Origin: Parasponia andersonii
Lineage: Eukaryota > Streptophyta > Magnoliopsida > Rosales > Cannabaceae
DNA: 64,000 bases
NCBI GenBank assembly: GCA_002914805.1
Contig: JXTB01000028.1
Location: 1,650,126-1,714,125 of the forward strand
Direction: 5' to 3'
Below, one piece after another: positions 11,273 to 23,956 of this stretch. The first letter of the stretch is position 1, and each line of letters opens with the position of its first letter. The notes below the pieces were generated by a model that saw only the letters and a program-made list of their open reading frames with translations, did no database searches and was not told where the DNA came from. The translations under genes and the position numbers were made by a program.

Positions 11273-13101
11273 TGTAAAAACCCGGAATTTTTGAGGGTAA
11301 TTTGGACATTTTACCAATTTTCCGGATAAAATATTGTGGGGACTAATTTGCAAAATTTTTGTACAGATGGACTAAATTGTAATTTTTGGGGGACTAAATT
11401 GATAGAGATTTGAAATTTTGGAGACTTATGTGTAATTTTTGAAAAATTGCACAACCCTATAAGATTGGGCCACGTGGCCCTGCTCAACCAATCCCCTCTC
11501 TTCTTCTCTCTCTCTCCTCGAAACTCTCTTTCTCTCTCCTCTCTCAGATCTCTCTAGGCCGCACCACCGCAGGACCGCCACTGGCCACCGTCCGCCCGCG
11601 CCACTGACCGGCGAAGGTCCCCCGTGCTACGCCGAAGCACGTTTTGCGTGCCACCAGTCCGGTTGGGGCCCGGACCCGAATTGGACAAGTTATATGTCTA
11701 ATCTAGCTATTTTGGGTGCTAGGAATTCAGTGAAGAGGTCCGTTTGTGGAATTGAAGCTCCGGTGAGAAAGTTAGTTTTTCGCACGAGGACGATCGAGGG
11801 CTTGGAATTGGTTCCCGACCCTCCAGGCAATCGTAAACGACACCTTGAAGTCTCAATAGCGTGGTGTCGCTATTCTGTTGAGGTAGGGGTTTCGTTACCG
11901 TCGTTTTATACCGTTTTTGAGTTAAAACTTATTTTCTGCAGCAACATATGAGAACAAGTGTGTTTTTAATGATTTGAATTATACGTAATGGAATCTGGTT
12001 ATACGATATATACTGTACTGCTCTGGGAATTTGCTGTATGCAGGTTATTTTGGGTATATCAAAAATAGGGCCGTTATACTGCCCGTTTTTCTATAAAACC
12101 CTATTATGCATATTTTCCTAAAAAACCAGAGTACAGTAGTTTTTACACTTCAGTTCTGTATTGCACGTGTCATAGGATCATACATGAGCACCGTGTTAGC
12201 ATCGTGGGTTTTATAGTGTGGCGCTGCGTGCCCCACCGTCGGTGAAAGTCCGTAAACTCGCGCGAGGTCTTGTTACTTCTGATTACCTCCCCATTTGGCA
12301 GGCATAGGCAATTCCGTTGCCCCTCCAGGTTTGGTAAGCGACACATGGGTGTCCCCTCCGGGTATGGACTTAGGTATCAGGCAGGCTGTTAGGTACACTT
12401 AGTGCCATCATCCTGGGTTTCCACAGATGAGAGGATGTGAGCTCATGGGTATGGGTTGATTTGTGTCATGTGCATATGGAGTGATGGTTTTGATTACACT
12501 ATTTTATATATATTGGCTCCCGGTTTGGATTATATATATATGTGTGTGTGTATGTTTTGGATTTGAACTAACCATGCAGGAGATTCCCATCACTGAACTG
12601 TTTTTTCCCGAGTTAACTATTTTCCTACTGGGCATTGTATGCTCACCCCCCTACCTTCCTCCTCAGGTGGTGTCCAGTACGATCTTGGTGATCAAGAGGA
12701 GTAAGAGGTCATCCTGATTGCAGTTTGTCTCTTGGTAATGCTAGGAGTTTGTTGTCGTAGTCTTTGGACTATTTGGATTTTGTGTTAGCATTGAACCAAG
12801 ATTACTGCTTTCTATTTTGTCTGCAAACTGATGTATGCCATTCTGGTGTTTGACTTCTGTTGTGGATGACGATGATGCTGGGTTTTGTATTTAATTTCAT
12901 ATTTTTAAGTAATTGTACAATTTATGTTTGATGGTGTATACGAACTGTAGGAGTGGTTCACGGGATGGAATTCCGATTATTTTATTTAAATGGACCATTT
13001 TTATAAAACTGGAACCTTTGACACTTTTCAAATAAATCAAGGAATTTTCCACCTTTGTGAAATTCCCCTTCTGCCACTAGTCCGGGTTTTGGGTCGTGAC
13101 A
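11273..13101 (+). repeat. 5' LTR of the chromovirus (internally deleted)
   Basis: 1829 bp against 2206 bp for the 3' LTR. The missing segment corresponds to about 17895-18280 of the 3' LTR; the deletion junction is near 11620-11645. Outside it the two LTRs are nearly identical, so insertion is not ancient. Open frames inside the LTR are shared by all three copies in the window but have no protein similarity I recognise. Confidence 0.9.
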
Positions 13102-13109
13102 GAAATTTT

Positions 13110-13122
13110 TGGTATCAGAGCT
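13110..13122 (+). other. Primer-binding site, initiator methionine tRNA
   Basis: TGGTATCAGAGCT, eight bases after the LTR end, matches the complement of the 3' end of plant initiator tRNA-Met, the usual primer of chromoviruses. Confidence 0.85.
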
Positions 13123-13235
13123 TTGAGTTCAACAGCTCAGACATATCACCATTAAACTAGACTGAAGTTGATTTTTATGACAAGCATTCATCATTATCGC
13201 ACTAATAGTTTGGCATATTGTTTCAGACTTTAAGG

Positions 13236-14390
13236 ATGCCTCCTAGAAGAGTTCCGAGGCACCAGCCGGATGCCGAACCTCCTCGTCCGGATTTCACTCA
13301 TCTGATCGAGGTAAAGCAGCAGGCATTCGTCCAGATGAGTAATCCAGACTATCAGCCTCCAGCTCCGAGGGAACGTCAGTTGGATCAGGCTGATTACCTT
13401 CAACGGCTCATGCGTCTCCAGCCAGGGCACTTTGATGGTAGACCAGAAGCTCTCACGACAATTGCTTGGTTGCATGAGATGGAGAGGCACTTTCGAGCCC
13501 TTGGTACTCTGGTTGAGTTTTGGGCTGTGTTTGTTGTTACCCGTTTGACAAGGAGTGCCATTCGTTGGTAGGAAACAGTGGAACGGATGCAAGATATAGT
13601 GGACTTGACTTGGAAAGACTTTGAACGGATTTTCAAGGCCCAGTATGCCAATGAGGATCAACAGGATGAAGTTGTGAACCGATTTGAGACGTTGACCCAA
13701 GGTAACAGAACAGTGAATGAATACCTGATAGAGTTCACTGAGTTGGCAAGTGTTGCTCTTAGACCAAGTACAAGTGAGAAGTACCGAGTTGCTAAGTTCA
13801 GGAGTCGTCTGAATCAGAATATTTTTAACAGGATTGGCACTCAGACTTTCCATACTCTTCCTGAGATTGCAATGGCTGCCCAGTGGGCAGAGGCCATCGA
13901 AGAAAGTTTGAATTCCAGGAGGAACCAGCGAAGAGGAAATGACAGGAAAGCCACCAGACGGAACTAGAGGCAGTGGTCAGCCCAGGGTACTCTGAGCAGT
14001 GACAGCTCAAACCATAGTGGTTCTTCTGGGAGTGGCAGAGGTAGTCCGTATGGAGGATGTTTTGTTTGTGGTCAGCAGGGTCATCGGAAGAAGGAGTGTC
14101 CCAATCGTCTGCAGAAATCTCCTCTTTCTCAGGGAGGACTGCAGAGGAGCCAGTCAGGTTCTGCTTCTTATCAGAACACTCAGGCAAGGCCGCAGCAGTC
14201 ACAGGGTGCTTCGCAGGCTATTATTTCCCCTCAGCCTTATCAGCATCAGTACCGTCCTTAGGGTTTCACTTAGAACTTTCAGACTCCTCAAGCTTCAGGG
14301 AGTCCGGGTGGGCGTGGACATGGCAGTAGTGGTCCAGGATCCAGCAGCAGCTGTCCTGGCCAGGGAAGAGGCAACAAAGGGAAAGGAAAG
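13236..14390 (+). pseudogene. gag: Degenerate chromovirus gag
   Basis: The frame starts MPPRRVPRHQPD and carries the Ty3/gypsy capsid region (about 13400-13900, with motifs such as LTWKDFERIFKAQYAN). A CCHC zinc knuckle, C-F-V-C...GHRKKEC, is encoded at 14058-14099. All pieces are in one reading frame but interrupted by TAG codons at 13569, 13965 and two more near 14260 and 14270. Some of these could come from CAG or TGG by C-to-T or G-to-A change. In an active element this would be the capsid and RNA-binding nucleocapsid protein. Confidence 0.88.
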
Positions 14391-14816
14391 GTGACTAGCC
14401 AAGCTTATGCTTTTACTGAGGCAAACGACACTCAAGATCGCACCGGTCGAGGTGTTGTTGACGGTATGATCCTTCTTTCACACTCTTGGGCACATGTTTT
14501 GTTTTATACTGGTGCATCCTATTCATTCATATCCTTATTGTTTGCTCAACTGTTGGGGTTAAAATTGTCTGATTTGGATTATGTATTGTTGTTGGGTACA
14601 CCTTTGGCAGGAATGGCCGATGTGTCTAGTATGTGTAAGTCTTGTCGGGTTGTGATTGGTGATTGGAAGCTTCTTGCTTATTTGATTGTGTTGCCGATGG
14701 GACAGTATGACGTGATACTCGGTATGGATTGGTTGTCGAAGTATCGAGCTATCGTGGACTGTCATAAGAAGTGGGTGACTCTTTTTCCTAGTGATGGACA
14801 TCCTATTGTCTATTAG
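14391..14816 (+). pseudogene. Degenerate retroviral-type aspartic protease
   Basis: This stretch is in the same frame as gag. The active-site loop reads LFYTGASYSFIS: the catalytic aspartate expected before TGAS is tyrosine, so the protease would be inactive even without the stops. Later motifs VILGMDWLSKY (about 14710-14745) confirm the domain. The frame closes at a TAG at 14814-14816. It would normally cleave the Gag-Pol polyprotein. Confidence 0.85.
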
Positions 14817-14822
14817 GCTGGG

Positions 14823-16054
14823 ATGAGTCCGTTGAAGCCTAGTCCTGTTCTGAAAGCGTGCATGGGTAGAAGGAAGAAACTTGAGTGTTATGGGAACTTG
14901 TTTGCCATGGATGGTAAGGTGAGGACAGACGATCAAGACCTATGGATTCCGGTGGTGTCTGAGTATTCGGAGGTGTTTTCTGAAGACTTACTGGGGTTAC
15001 CACCTGATAGGGAGATCGAGTCCTGTATTGAACTAGTTCCTGGAGCTCAGCCAGTTTCTATTCCAGCCTATCGCATGACACCTGCTGAGATGGAAGAATT
15101 AAGGGAACAGTTGGACAATCTACTTTCCAAGGGCTTTATTCGCAGTAGCACTTCTCCTTGGGGTGCTCCTGTTTTGTTTGCAAAGAAAGCTGATGGTTCG
15201 TTGAGACTTTGTGTGGATTACCAGAAGTTGAACCAGTTGACAGTGAAGAACAAGTAACCTTTGCCAAGGATAGATGAGTTGTTTGATCAACTCGGTGGTT
15301 CAAGATTCTTCTCCAAGATCGATTTGAGATCCGGTTATCATCAGTAGAAGATAAGGGAGGATGATATACCGAAGACAGCATTCAAAACCCGATATAGTCA
15401 CTTTGAGTTTTTGGTGATGCCATTTGGTTTAACGAATGCACCTGCAGCCTTTATGGATCTCGTGAATCGGATCAAGAGAGTGAAAAAGCTTTTGTCAGAT
15501 TGAAGCAGAGTTTGACCACCGCACCTGTTCTTACTGTTCCTGACAGTAACGAGCCTTATGTGGTGTATACCGATTCTTCAAATACGGGTTTGGGATGTGT
15601 CTTGATGCAGAATGGTCGAGTTGTGGCTTATGCTTCTCGTCAGTTGAAGCCACATGAAAGGCACTATCCCACTCATGATCTGGAATTTGCAGCAGTGATC
15701 TTTGCTTTGAAGATTTGGCGATGTTACTTGTATGGTGTGAAGTTTGACATATTCTCCGATCATAAGAGTTTGAAGTATCTCTTTACCCAGAAGGATTTGA
15801 ACTTGAGACAGCGAAGATAGGTTGAGTATATGGAGGATTATGACTTCGACCTACAGTACCATCTTGGTAAGGCCAATGTTGTAGCCGATGCACTGAGTAG
15901 GAAGCCTCGTGGTGCACTAGCTGCGTTGGTGTTTGAAGATTGGAAAAACTCAGTTGCGATTGGTGATTACAACTTGCAGTACTTCGAGAATGAAGATGTT
16001 GCTTGCCTGAGCAACATTGTGATTTCACCATCTCTTCTCCAAACTATCCAGTAG
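14823..16054 (+). pseudogene. pol: Degenerate reverse transcriptase and RNase H
   Basis: Fingers and palm are visible: [17 protein letters not shown], then [16 protein letters not shown], then [20 protein letters not shown] near 15370-15430. A TAA at 15255-15257 and a TAG near 15345 interrupt. After FMDLVNR (about 15470) the sequence jumps to the RNase H domain ([18 protein letters not shown], from about 15556), so the whole segment with the YxDD catalytic aspartates and the thumb is deleted, and the frame changes. RNase H continues through [19 protein letters not shown] to DALSRKP near 15900, with another TAG near 15818. No reverse transcriptase activity is possible. Confidence 0.9.
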
Positions 16055-16075
16055 AGTCAGTGGCAAGATAGGGAG

Positions 16076-17483
16076 TTGAGGACAACCTGGAACCGACTTC
16101 AAAATAGTGAACAATTAGATGGTTGGAGCACTAACAGAGAAGGGTTTTTGCTTTTTAATGGGAAGTTGGCTGTAGCTAATGACCCTAATCTTCGAGAAAC
16201 CATTCTAACAGAGGCTCACAAATCAAGGTTCGCAGTACATCCAGGTAGTACTAAGATGTACCGGGACTTGTAATGACAGTATTGGTGGAAAGGGATTAAG
16301 AAGGATATAGCTACCTTTGTGGCTAAGTATTTGACTTGTCAGCAAGTTAAGGCTGAACACCAGACCAGCTGGATTACTCCAGCCATTGCCAATTCCAGAG
16401 TGGAAGTGGGATAAGATCACGATGGACTTCGTGACTAATTTGCCAAAGACCTTGAGGAAGAACGACGCAGTTTGGGTAACAGTCGATCGGTTAATGAAGA
16501 GTACTCAATTTATACTGATCCGGATGGACTACTCTCTTACTAAACTCAGTAGATTGTATATGGAGAACATCATACGCTTGCATGGTGTGCCTTCAAGTAT
16601 AGTATCTGACAGAGATCCAAGGTTCACTTCTAAGTTTGGAAGAGCCTTGCAGAAAGCGTTTGGTACGCAGTTGGATATTAGTACAGCTCACCATCCTGAG
16701 ACAGACGGTCAGTCTAAAATGACCATTCAGATTCTTGAGGACATGCTACGTTGTTGCATACTGAATTTTGGTGAGAACTGGGATGATCATCTTCCTTTGG
16801 TGGAATTTACTTATAATAACAGTTACCAGACCAGTGTGGGTGTGGCTCCATATGAAGTGTTATATGGGAGGCCTTGTAGATCGTCTTTGTGTTGGGCAGA
16901 ACCAGAAGAGCAAGTTACTCTCGGACCTGAACTAATTGAGGAGACTACTGAGAAGATCAAGGATATCCAAGAGAGACTCAAAGAGATTCAGAGTCGCCAA
17001 AAGAGTTATGCTGACCCGAAAAGGCGTGAGGTAGAGTTCGATACTGGTGATTCCGTATTCTTGAAAGTGATTCCAAGGCGAGGTGTTACAAGATTTGGAG
17101 TTAAGGATAAGCTTGCTCCGAGGTATATTGCTCCCTTTGAGATCACAGAGAGAATTGGACTAGTGGCGTATTGCTTGAATCTACCTGCATAGTTAGGTCA
17201 CGTGCATAATGTGTTTCACGTGTCGATGTTGAAGAAGTACACGCCAGACCCATCTCATGTTGTTCAGTACGTGCATGTACCGATTCAAGAGGATGTGTCC
17301 TATGAAGAGCAGCCTGCTCGCTTGTTGGCTAGAGAGTTGAAGGTGCTTCGCAACAGAGAGATATCACTTGTCAAGGTGCTTTGGAAACATCACAAAGAGG
17401 ACGAGGCTACTTGGGAACTCGAGACGGAGATGTACGAGAAGTACCCTCATTTGTTTAACTTTCAGTTAGAAGTTATATTGTGA
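16076..17483 (+). pseudogene. Degenerate integrase with C-terminal chromodomain
   Basis: The HHCC zinc finger is damaged: CxxC reads YLTCQQVK, with the first cysteine replaced by tyrosine, and two stops precede QYWW at about 16271. A frameshift near 16360 separates it from the core (16386-17192). The core keeps MDFV and SDRDPRF, but the residue 35 positions after the second aspartate, normally glutamate, is lysine (GQSKMTIQ). A TAG at 17190 separates the C-terminal part, 17202-17483, which has the HNVFHVSMLKKY linker and a chromodomain-like end (VLWKHHKEDEATWELE). It would have inserted the cDNA and targeted chromatin. Confidence 0.9.
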
Positions 17484-17529
17484 TGTAAAACCTTGAATTG
17501 TATTTTGAATTTCGGGACGAAATTCTTAT

Positions 17530-17542
17530 AAGGATGAGAGAA
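17530..17542 (+). other. Polypurine tract of the chromovirus
   Basis: AAGGATGAGAGAA abuts the 3' LTR start at 17543, the expected primer for plus-strand synthesis. Confidence 0.75.
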
Positions 17543-19745
17543 TGTAAAAACCCGGAATTTTCTAGGGTAACTTGGACATTTTACCAATTTTTCAGATAAA
17601 ATATTATGGGGACTAATTTGCAAAAGTTTTGTATAGAGGGATTAAATTGTAAATTTTGGGGGACTAGATTGATAGAGATTTGAAATTTTGGGGACTAATG
17701 TGCAATTTTTGAAAAATTGCACAACCCTATAAGATTGGGCTATGTGGCCCTGCTCAACCAATCCCCTCTCTTCTTCTCTCTCTCTCTCTCCCCGAAACTC
17801 TCTTTCTCTCTCCTCTCTCGGATCTCTCTCGGCCGCACCACTGCAGGACCGCTACTGGCCACCCTCTGCCCGCGCCACCGACTGGCGAAGGTCCCCCGGG
17901 CCGCATCAAAGCTCTGCCGCCTGTCGTCGTCGCCGCCTGTATCGCCGGAAAAAGCCATTGATGCCATTTTGACCCATTTCGATTTTTCATCACCGGCAAC
18001 GATTCCGGCCACCATTCGGCCTCAAACCGGTCCCGTTGGAATCGTATCGTCGCAATAATCATCAAGGTATATATATCTCAACTCCATTTTGCCCGGATTG
18101 AAAGTTGCCATTTTTAGGCATTTCGAGTTTATGGTTATTGTTCTCGATCCGGCCGTTGAATTGTGTTTTTGACTACATTTTTGGAATGTACTCGGAAAAT
18201 GGAGAAGTTTGATATATATATTGTGTGGTTTGGTAATCGGCACAAAAATCGAGATCGGACGGTCGAGATTTTGTCTCGTTTTGCATGCCACCGGTCTGAT
18301 TTGGGCCCGGACCCGAATTGGACAAGTTATATGTCTAACCTAGCTATTTTGGGTGCTAGGAATTCAGTGAAGAAGTACGTTTGTGGAATTGAAGCTCCGG
18401 TGAGAAAGTTAGTTTTTCGCACGAGGACGATCGAGGGCTTGGAATTAGTTCCCGACCCTCCGGGCAATCGTCAACGACACCTTGAAGTCTCAATAGCGTG
18501 GTGTCGCTATTCTGTTGAGGTAGGGGTTTCGTTACCGTCATTTTATACCGTTTTTGAGTTAAAACTTATTTTCTGCAGCAACATATGAGAACAAGTGTGT
18601 TTTTAATGATTTGAATTATACGTAATGGAATCTGGTTATACGATATATACTGTACTGCTCTGGGAATTTGCTGTATGCAGGTTATTTTGGGTATATCAAA
18701 AATAGGGCCGTTATACTGCCCGTTTTTCTATAAAACCCTATTATGCATATTTTCCTAAAAAACCAGAGTACAGTAGTTTTTACACTTCAGTTCTGTATTG
18801 CACGTGTCATAGGATCATACATGAGCACCGTGTTAGCATCGTGGGTTTTATAGTGTGGCGCTGCATGCCCCACCGTCGGTGAAAGTCCGTAAACTCGCGC
18901 GAGGTCTTGTTACTTCTGATTACCTCCCCATTTGGCAGGCGTAGGCAATTCCGTTGCCCCTCCAGGTTTGGTAGGCGACACAGGGGTGTCCCCTCCGAGT
19001 ATGGGCTTAGGTATCAGGCAGGCTGTCAGGTACACTTAGTGCCATCATCCTGGGTTTCCACAGATGAGAGGATGTGAGCTCATGGGTATGGGTTGATTTG
19101 TGTCATGTGTATATGGAGTGATGGTTTTGATTACACTATTTTATATATATTGGCTCCCGGTTTGGATTATATATATATATGTGTGTGTGTGTGTGTATGT
19201 TTTGGATTTGAACTAACTATGCAGGAGATTCCCATCACTGAACTATTTTTCCCCGAGGTAACTATTTTTCTACTGGGCATTGTATGCTAACTCCCCTTAC
19301 CTTTCTCCTCAGGTGGTGTCCAGTGCGATCTTAGTAATCAAGAGGATTAAGAGGTCATCCTGATTACAGTTCATCTCTTAGTAATACTAGGAGTTTGTTG
19401 TCGTAGTTTTTGGACTATTTGGATTTTGTGTTAGCATTGAACCAAGATTACTGCTTTCTATTTTGTCTGCAAACTTATGTATGTCATTCTGGTGTTTGAC
19501 TTCTGTTGTGGATGACGATGATGCTGGGTTTTGTATTTAATTTCATGTTTTTAAGTAATTGTTCAATTTATGTTTGATGGTGTATACAAACTGTGGGAGT
19601 GGTTCATGGGATGGAATTCCGATTAATTTAGTTAAATGGACCGTTTTTATAAAAAATGGAACTTTTGACACTTTTCAAATAAATCAAGGAATTTTCCACC
19701 TTTATGAAATTCCCCTTCTGCCACTAGCCCGAGTTTTGGGTCGTG

Positions 19746-19748
<3 letters not shown>
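17543..19748 (+). repeat. 3' LTR of the chromovirus
   Basis: 2206 bp, starting TGTAAAAACCC and ending GTGACA. It retains the segment lost from the 5' LTR and matches the solo LTR at 25649-27856 in length and sequence. A CT-rich stretch at 17760-17830 followed by a GC-rich stretch to about 18060 is shared with the solo LTR. Confidence 0.93.

Positions 19749-19785
<37 letters not shown>
19749..19785. repeat. (AT)n microsatellite
   Basis: Uninterrupted AT run starting at the end of the chromovirus. The element inserted into an AT-rich site, so its ATATA target duplication is part of this run. Confidence 0.9.
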
Positions 19786-19789
<4 letters not shown>

Positions 19790-21293
19790 GAATAGTACAG
19801 TAATAAAATAAAAGTACTATTATTCTAAAGTTTTATTGTAAGATGTTATTGTCTACACTTAAAATATATGCGGCTATTGTAATAATATGGTCCTTAGAAC
19901 CTCATAAATATAAGTATCCAGATCTTTACAATGGAGATATATAAAGAGACGTTGCATTCTTATTTTTAGATGTGGTGAATTCTTCCAGTTCAATGCCTGA
20001 TTTGTTTGTATTTGCGGAGCTTAGGTGCTAGCAGACCAGTAGTGCCTACAAAAGAAGATTCTATTTGATTCACTCTATCATTGAATCATTTTTCATTCAG
20101 CTTGCTTTTTTACTTTTTTTCCCCAAAAATTGAACTGAAAAAAGTTCTAAGATTTGGCTGTACTATGATTGAGATTTTGTTTTTGTTTTTGTATTATTTT
20201 AATCTTAGATGTCTTTCTTCTTGTGGTCACTTTTGAGGCTTTTGGAGTTTCATGGTTTACATGTAGTTTTTCTCTATCTTCAATCCAACTAAGTGATATA
20301 TTTTTTACTCTCATAATTTTTCTTTTTGACTACCATAGTGATAAGTATGTGTCATACATTTTAGCTATGATCCTGTAAAATGTTCAGAGAAAGATTTATC
20401 TAACATGTATAGTACACATTATATACGATTTTAGTCTATGCACGAATGAAAGATTATCTAACATGTATTGTATACCTTATATACAATTTTTGTCCATGCA
20501 GGAATGAACGAATCCGTATATATATATATCTGATAATAATAATAATGTAGCACTCGACACGATGAAAAGCAGAATATATATACTTCACATGTGATATTAT
20601 TCCAAATAATAGAAATATAAAAATATACATATCCTTCTATATTTTTATATCACATATTTTTACAATTAGATCATACTACATATTCTTCTATATTTTTATA
20701 TTGGGCACAAATCCGGTAGGTTTTTTTTTTATTTGTATGTATTGTTTGGCTCGATTAAAATTCATTTTTTTTTAACCTAAAAAGTAGAAAGAGAAAAATA
20801 TTAAATAATGTATATTATTATTATTATTATTATTATTATTTCTTAACTATTCAAATTATAATAATTCTTAGATAATGACACAAAGGCCAAAAAAAAAAAA
20901 GAAAAAAAATTATTTGAAAAAAAACTATTGGATCATGGCCCTTTTATATTATATATTTTTATAATTAATTAGTGATCTGTTTGTTTTGTTTTTTTTTTTT
21001 TTCAGTTTTTTAATGAGGGGATTAAAAAGTTCCTTTTAGCCACCCTATACAAACACAAACCACAAAGTGATCGTATAAGATGAACTTTTGTAAATGCTTT
21101 GTAAAGGCAAACAACGACAAGATTACCTTTCAAAAATAAAAGATAATAATAAAGGAAAAGACGTCGTAATAATCAACTAGAGCTTTTTTTTAAGGATTTA
21201 TAATTGTGTGTGTTTTTTTTTTAATTTTACATATAATAATTGGTGTCTATAAAACCTTATAAGAACCCAGCTAAAAAAAAAAAAAAAAAAGGG

Positions 21294-21333
<40 letters not shown>

Positions 21334-21386
21334 ACTCGTTGGTGATCATATACTACGTAAAATGAATGCATATATAGCTATATAGA
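19786..21386. other. AT-rich intergenic DNA
   Basis: No gene recognised. Contains a (TTA)n run at about 20815-20840 and a long A tract at about 21273-21332 that could be a decayed retroposon tail, without a target duplication that I could find. Confidence 0.45.
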
Positions 21387-21392
21387 GATAAT

Positions 21393-21734
21393 TGCAAAAA
21401 ATACTTCGAATTATGGCATTTTTTTTACAATTTTAATTTTATCTTTTAGTTTATGCAAAATTATATTTTTACGATTCAAATCTCCATTTTGTGTACAAAT
21501 TAGATGATTTATGGTAATTATTTTAAGTTATTTTCAATAATTTTTTTTGTATTAGTCAGAAAAAATAAAATATCTTTAACCCAGATTTCATATTTAATGA
21601 GAAATTTATTAGTTAATTTATATACAAAATGTACAAATTTATAAATATTTGAAATATAGATGTATAATTTTATACTAGTCAAAAAAATATGATTAAATTT
21701 AGTGAAAAATTATATTTCAAAGTAATTTTTTGCA
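21393..21734. mobile_element. MITE with long inverted repeats, copy 1
   Basis: Ends TGCAAAAAATACT and AGTAATTTTTTGCA are inverted repeats that extend imperfectly over most of the 342-bp length, so the element can fold on itself. GATAAT flanks it directly at 21387-21392 and 21735-21740. A sister copy in opposite orientation lies at about 53089-53394, sharing blocks such as TTTTAAGTTATTTTCAATAA and AATGTACAAATTT. Non-coding; superfamily not assigned. Confidence 0.7.
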
Positions 21735-21740
21735 GATAAT

Positions 21741-23956
21741 TTGACTCTACATATTCACAACTTTAGATATTTGTTATTCACTTACAAGTACAAAATCACC
21801 ATGTCACTAGTGTTAAGATAATGAGTTTGAAATATTAACTAGTCGGAACTTTGTTTGTGGTAATCGAATAGAAGGAGGAAAAAAAATTAGGTAACCGTAA
21901 AGTAAGTAATTAAAATAATGTAGCTAAGTTGAGGAAATTTTTCTTGAAAAAGTGAGTAGAATATGGTATTCTTAGTATGGTTTTGTCATTGGTACGTACT
22001 GGAGATTACCACTGATGATAAAGTCAAACGCTACACATTCTTTTTTGTTAGTATTGGACCGTTTTGCATTTCGTTTTGTGAACTTAAAAGTTCCAGATGA
22101 AATATCAAAATTTAACACATTAACTTATAACACCCACTTGTTATCTTATATTATCTGTTATTTAGTCCTAGATAAAGTCATGTAATTGGTCCGTTACTTG
22201 TACCTAAATCTAGTCTCCTATAAAGATAACATTTATAATAAATGGCCAACCGTATTGGAGATCAGCTATCGCAATTCTGATATTCTGAAATTCTCCTATA
22301 AAAGAAAATACACATTAAGGTTCAATAAACAAACTTTTTCTTTTTGAAAATCTTTATTTTTATATACGTATATATTGTTTGACTTATTTCCGGCTTCTTG
22401 ATTGACCTCTTGAAACTTGAAAAGAGCAAGGTGAAAAAAAAAAAAACAATTTGTTGCCGTTAATAATAATTAACTCTGTCAAACCGGTACTAAAATTCAA
22501 CCCCAAGACTGCTAAAAACGTCAACACTAATTATTATGTCAAATGAGCATCCATTAATTATACCATAACAGACATGTTTATCCTTTTTAAAATGACCATC
22601 CAAAAATTCACTAATTGTTAAAAATAAAACAAACAATCAACCTATACATAATTTTTTTTCTTAAAAAGAATTATGAATCCGTGTGAATTGTACCTTCTTG
22701 CACGCATTCGCATGCAATCACACAAATATATTCATATATTTATGGAATATATTTATATATACTCAAAAGTAATAATTTAATCAAAAGGATAATGTATATT
22801 GGGTTTCCGTGTCTAGCTAAGAAGGCAAAACGTGGGCACTTGGTACGTAATAGTACTGTAGCCTTTGAATTTGAAACAACTGTTGAAGCAGCACCTGAAA
22901 CAGTCTAAAGCTTTTGCGAGTAAGTAGTGACCTTTATTATGACACGACAAAGGTTTTGATGATTAAATTGATAGGAAAAAAAAAACAAAAAAAAAAAAAC
23001 AGAAGAAAACATTGTAAGCTCAATTGGGTTTTATGTACCCAAGTTACAGAGGAAACATCAATGCCTCCACCTCACTAATAAAATCTATGAACAGTACTAG
23101 TCACAGTATTACCAGTACTGGGTTCTAGGGGAAGTAGATCGTATATAGTATATCATCATCATCACCATTCACATTTTTTTAGTGGATTAACTTTTATTGT
23201 TATTTTGTTTTTCAAAGGGTCTTTTTTTTTTTTTTTCTTTGCCTCATGTAATAGTTATTTGCATAATGATGGGTACCACTAGCACCACTAGCACCACCTT
23301 TTGTTTCCCTGTTTCCCCTGTCTTTGTACATAATGTATGTTATGTGCCACTGCCTCACTAAACTTGTTTCTTGTGGTCCCTCTTATTTGCTCTTCTGTAC
23401 TGTTCAGTTACTGTTGTGGTTGGAACTTGTGTTTCGCCACAAGCCCACCAAGTAGTATAGAATCTAATACATGAATTGGCATATTTTTCTTCGGTCTAAT
23501 TCTTAATATAATAAAATTCTGTATTATCCATTAAGTTCTGTGTGTTCTTCGTCTTCGTCTTATGATTCCTTAATTATCCGCATGTAAACATATACATATA
23601 GCCTATATACATAATATATTTATATTGTGTACATAAGGAGCAAGTTGGTGGGTTTGATCTGAAAATGAAGAAAAAGATATGTATTTCTAGTAATGATTTA
23701 GTCTTTGATTAACTTTTCTATTCCCTTTATCATTGGCTAGCTAGAGTAGTGTGTGTATATATGAATCATTTTGGTTTATGATGCTGTAACATATATGCGG
23801 CGAGAAGATATAACAATGTAAATAGTAATGATACAATAGAGTTATAATTGTTGCATTGGAGTTATCAGTTTCAGTACTGAAAATTTTCAGAATATTAGAG
23901 ACAAAAAAGAAAAGCTAACCAGATATATAATACTGAGATTTAGATAATAGGATAAA
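21741..23956. other. Intergenic DNA, nothing recognised
   Basis: About 2.2 kb of AT-rich DNA with A and T homopolymers, and no coding region or element that I could support. Confidence 0.45.

Larger units (their letters stand above)
11273..19748 (+). mobile_element. Ty3/gypsy chromovirus (Tekay-like LTR retrotransposon), inactive
   Basis: This 8.5-kb element starts TGTAAAAACCC and ends GTGACA, and is flanked by ATATA at 11268-11272 and 19749-19753. Order is LTR, tRNA-iMet primer site, gag with CCHC knuckle, protease, reverse transcriptase/RNase H, integrase, chromodomain, polypurine tract, LTR. Integrase after RNase H makes it Ty3/gypsy, and the chromodomain places it among chromoviruses; the LTR length above 2 kb and protein motifs fit Tekay/Del. 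It is dead: at least ten in-frame stops, frameshifts, a deletion removing the reverse-transcriptase palm motif, and lost catalytic residues in protease and integrase. The 5' LTR has also lost about 380 bp relative to the 3' LTR. Chromodomains are thought to guide such elements to heterochromatin. Confidence 0.93.

Noticed and set aside
11694-11951. An 85-codon open frame (MSNLAILGARNS...) repeated in all three chromovirus LTRs
   Set aside because: It lies wholly inside LTR sequence, has a stop in the solo LTR copy, and shows no protein similarity; its presence in each copy only reflects LTR identity.
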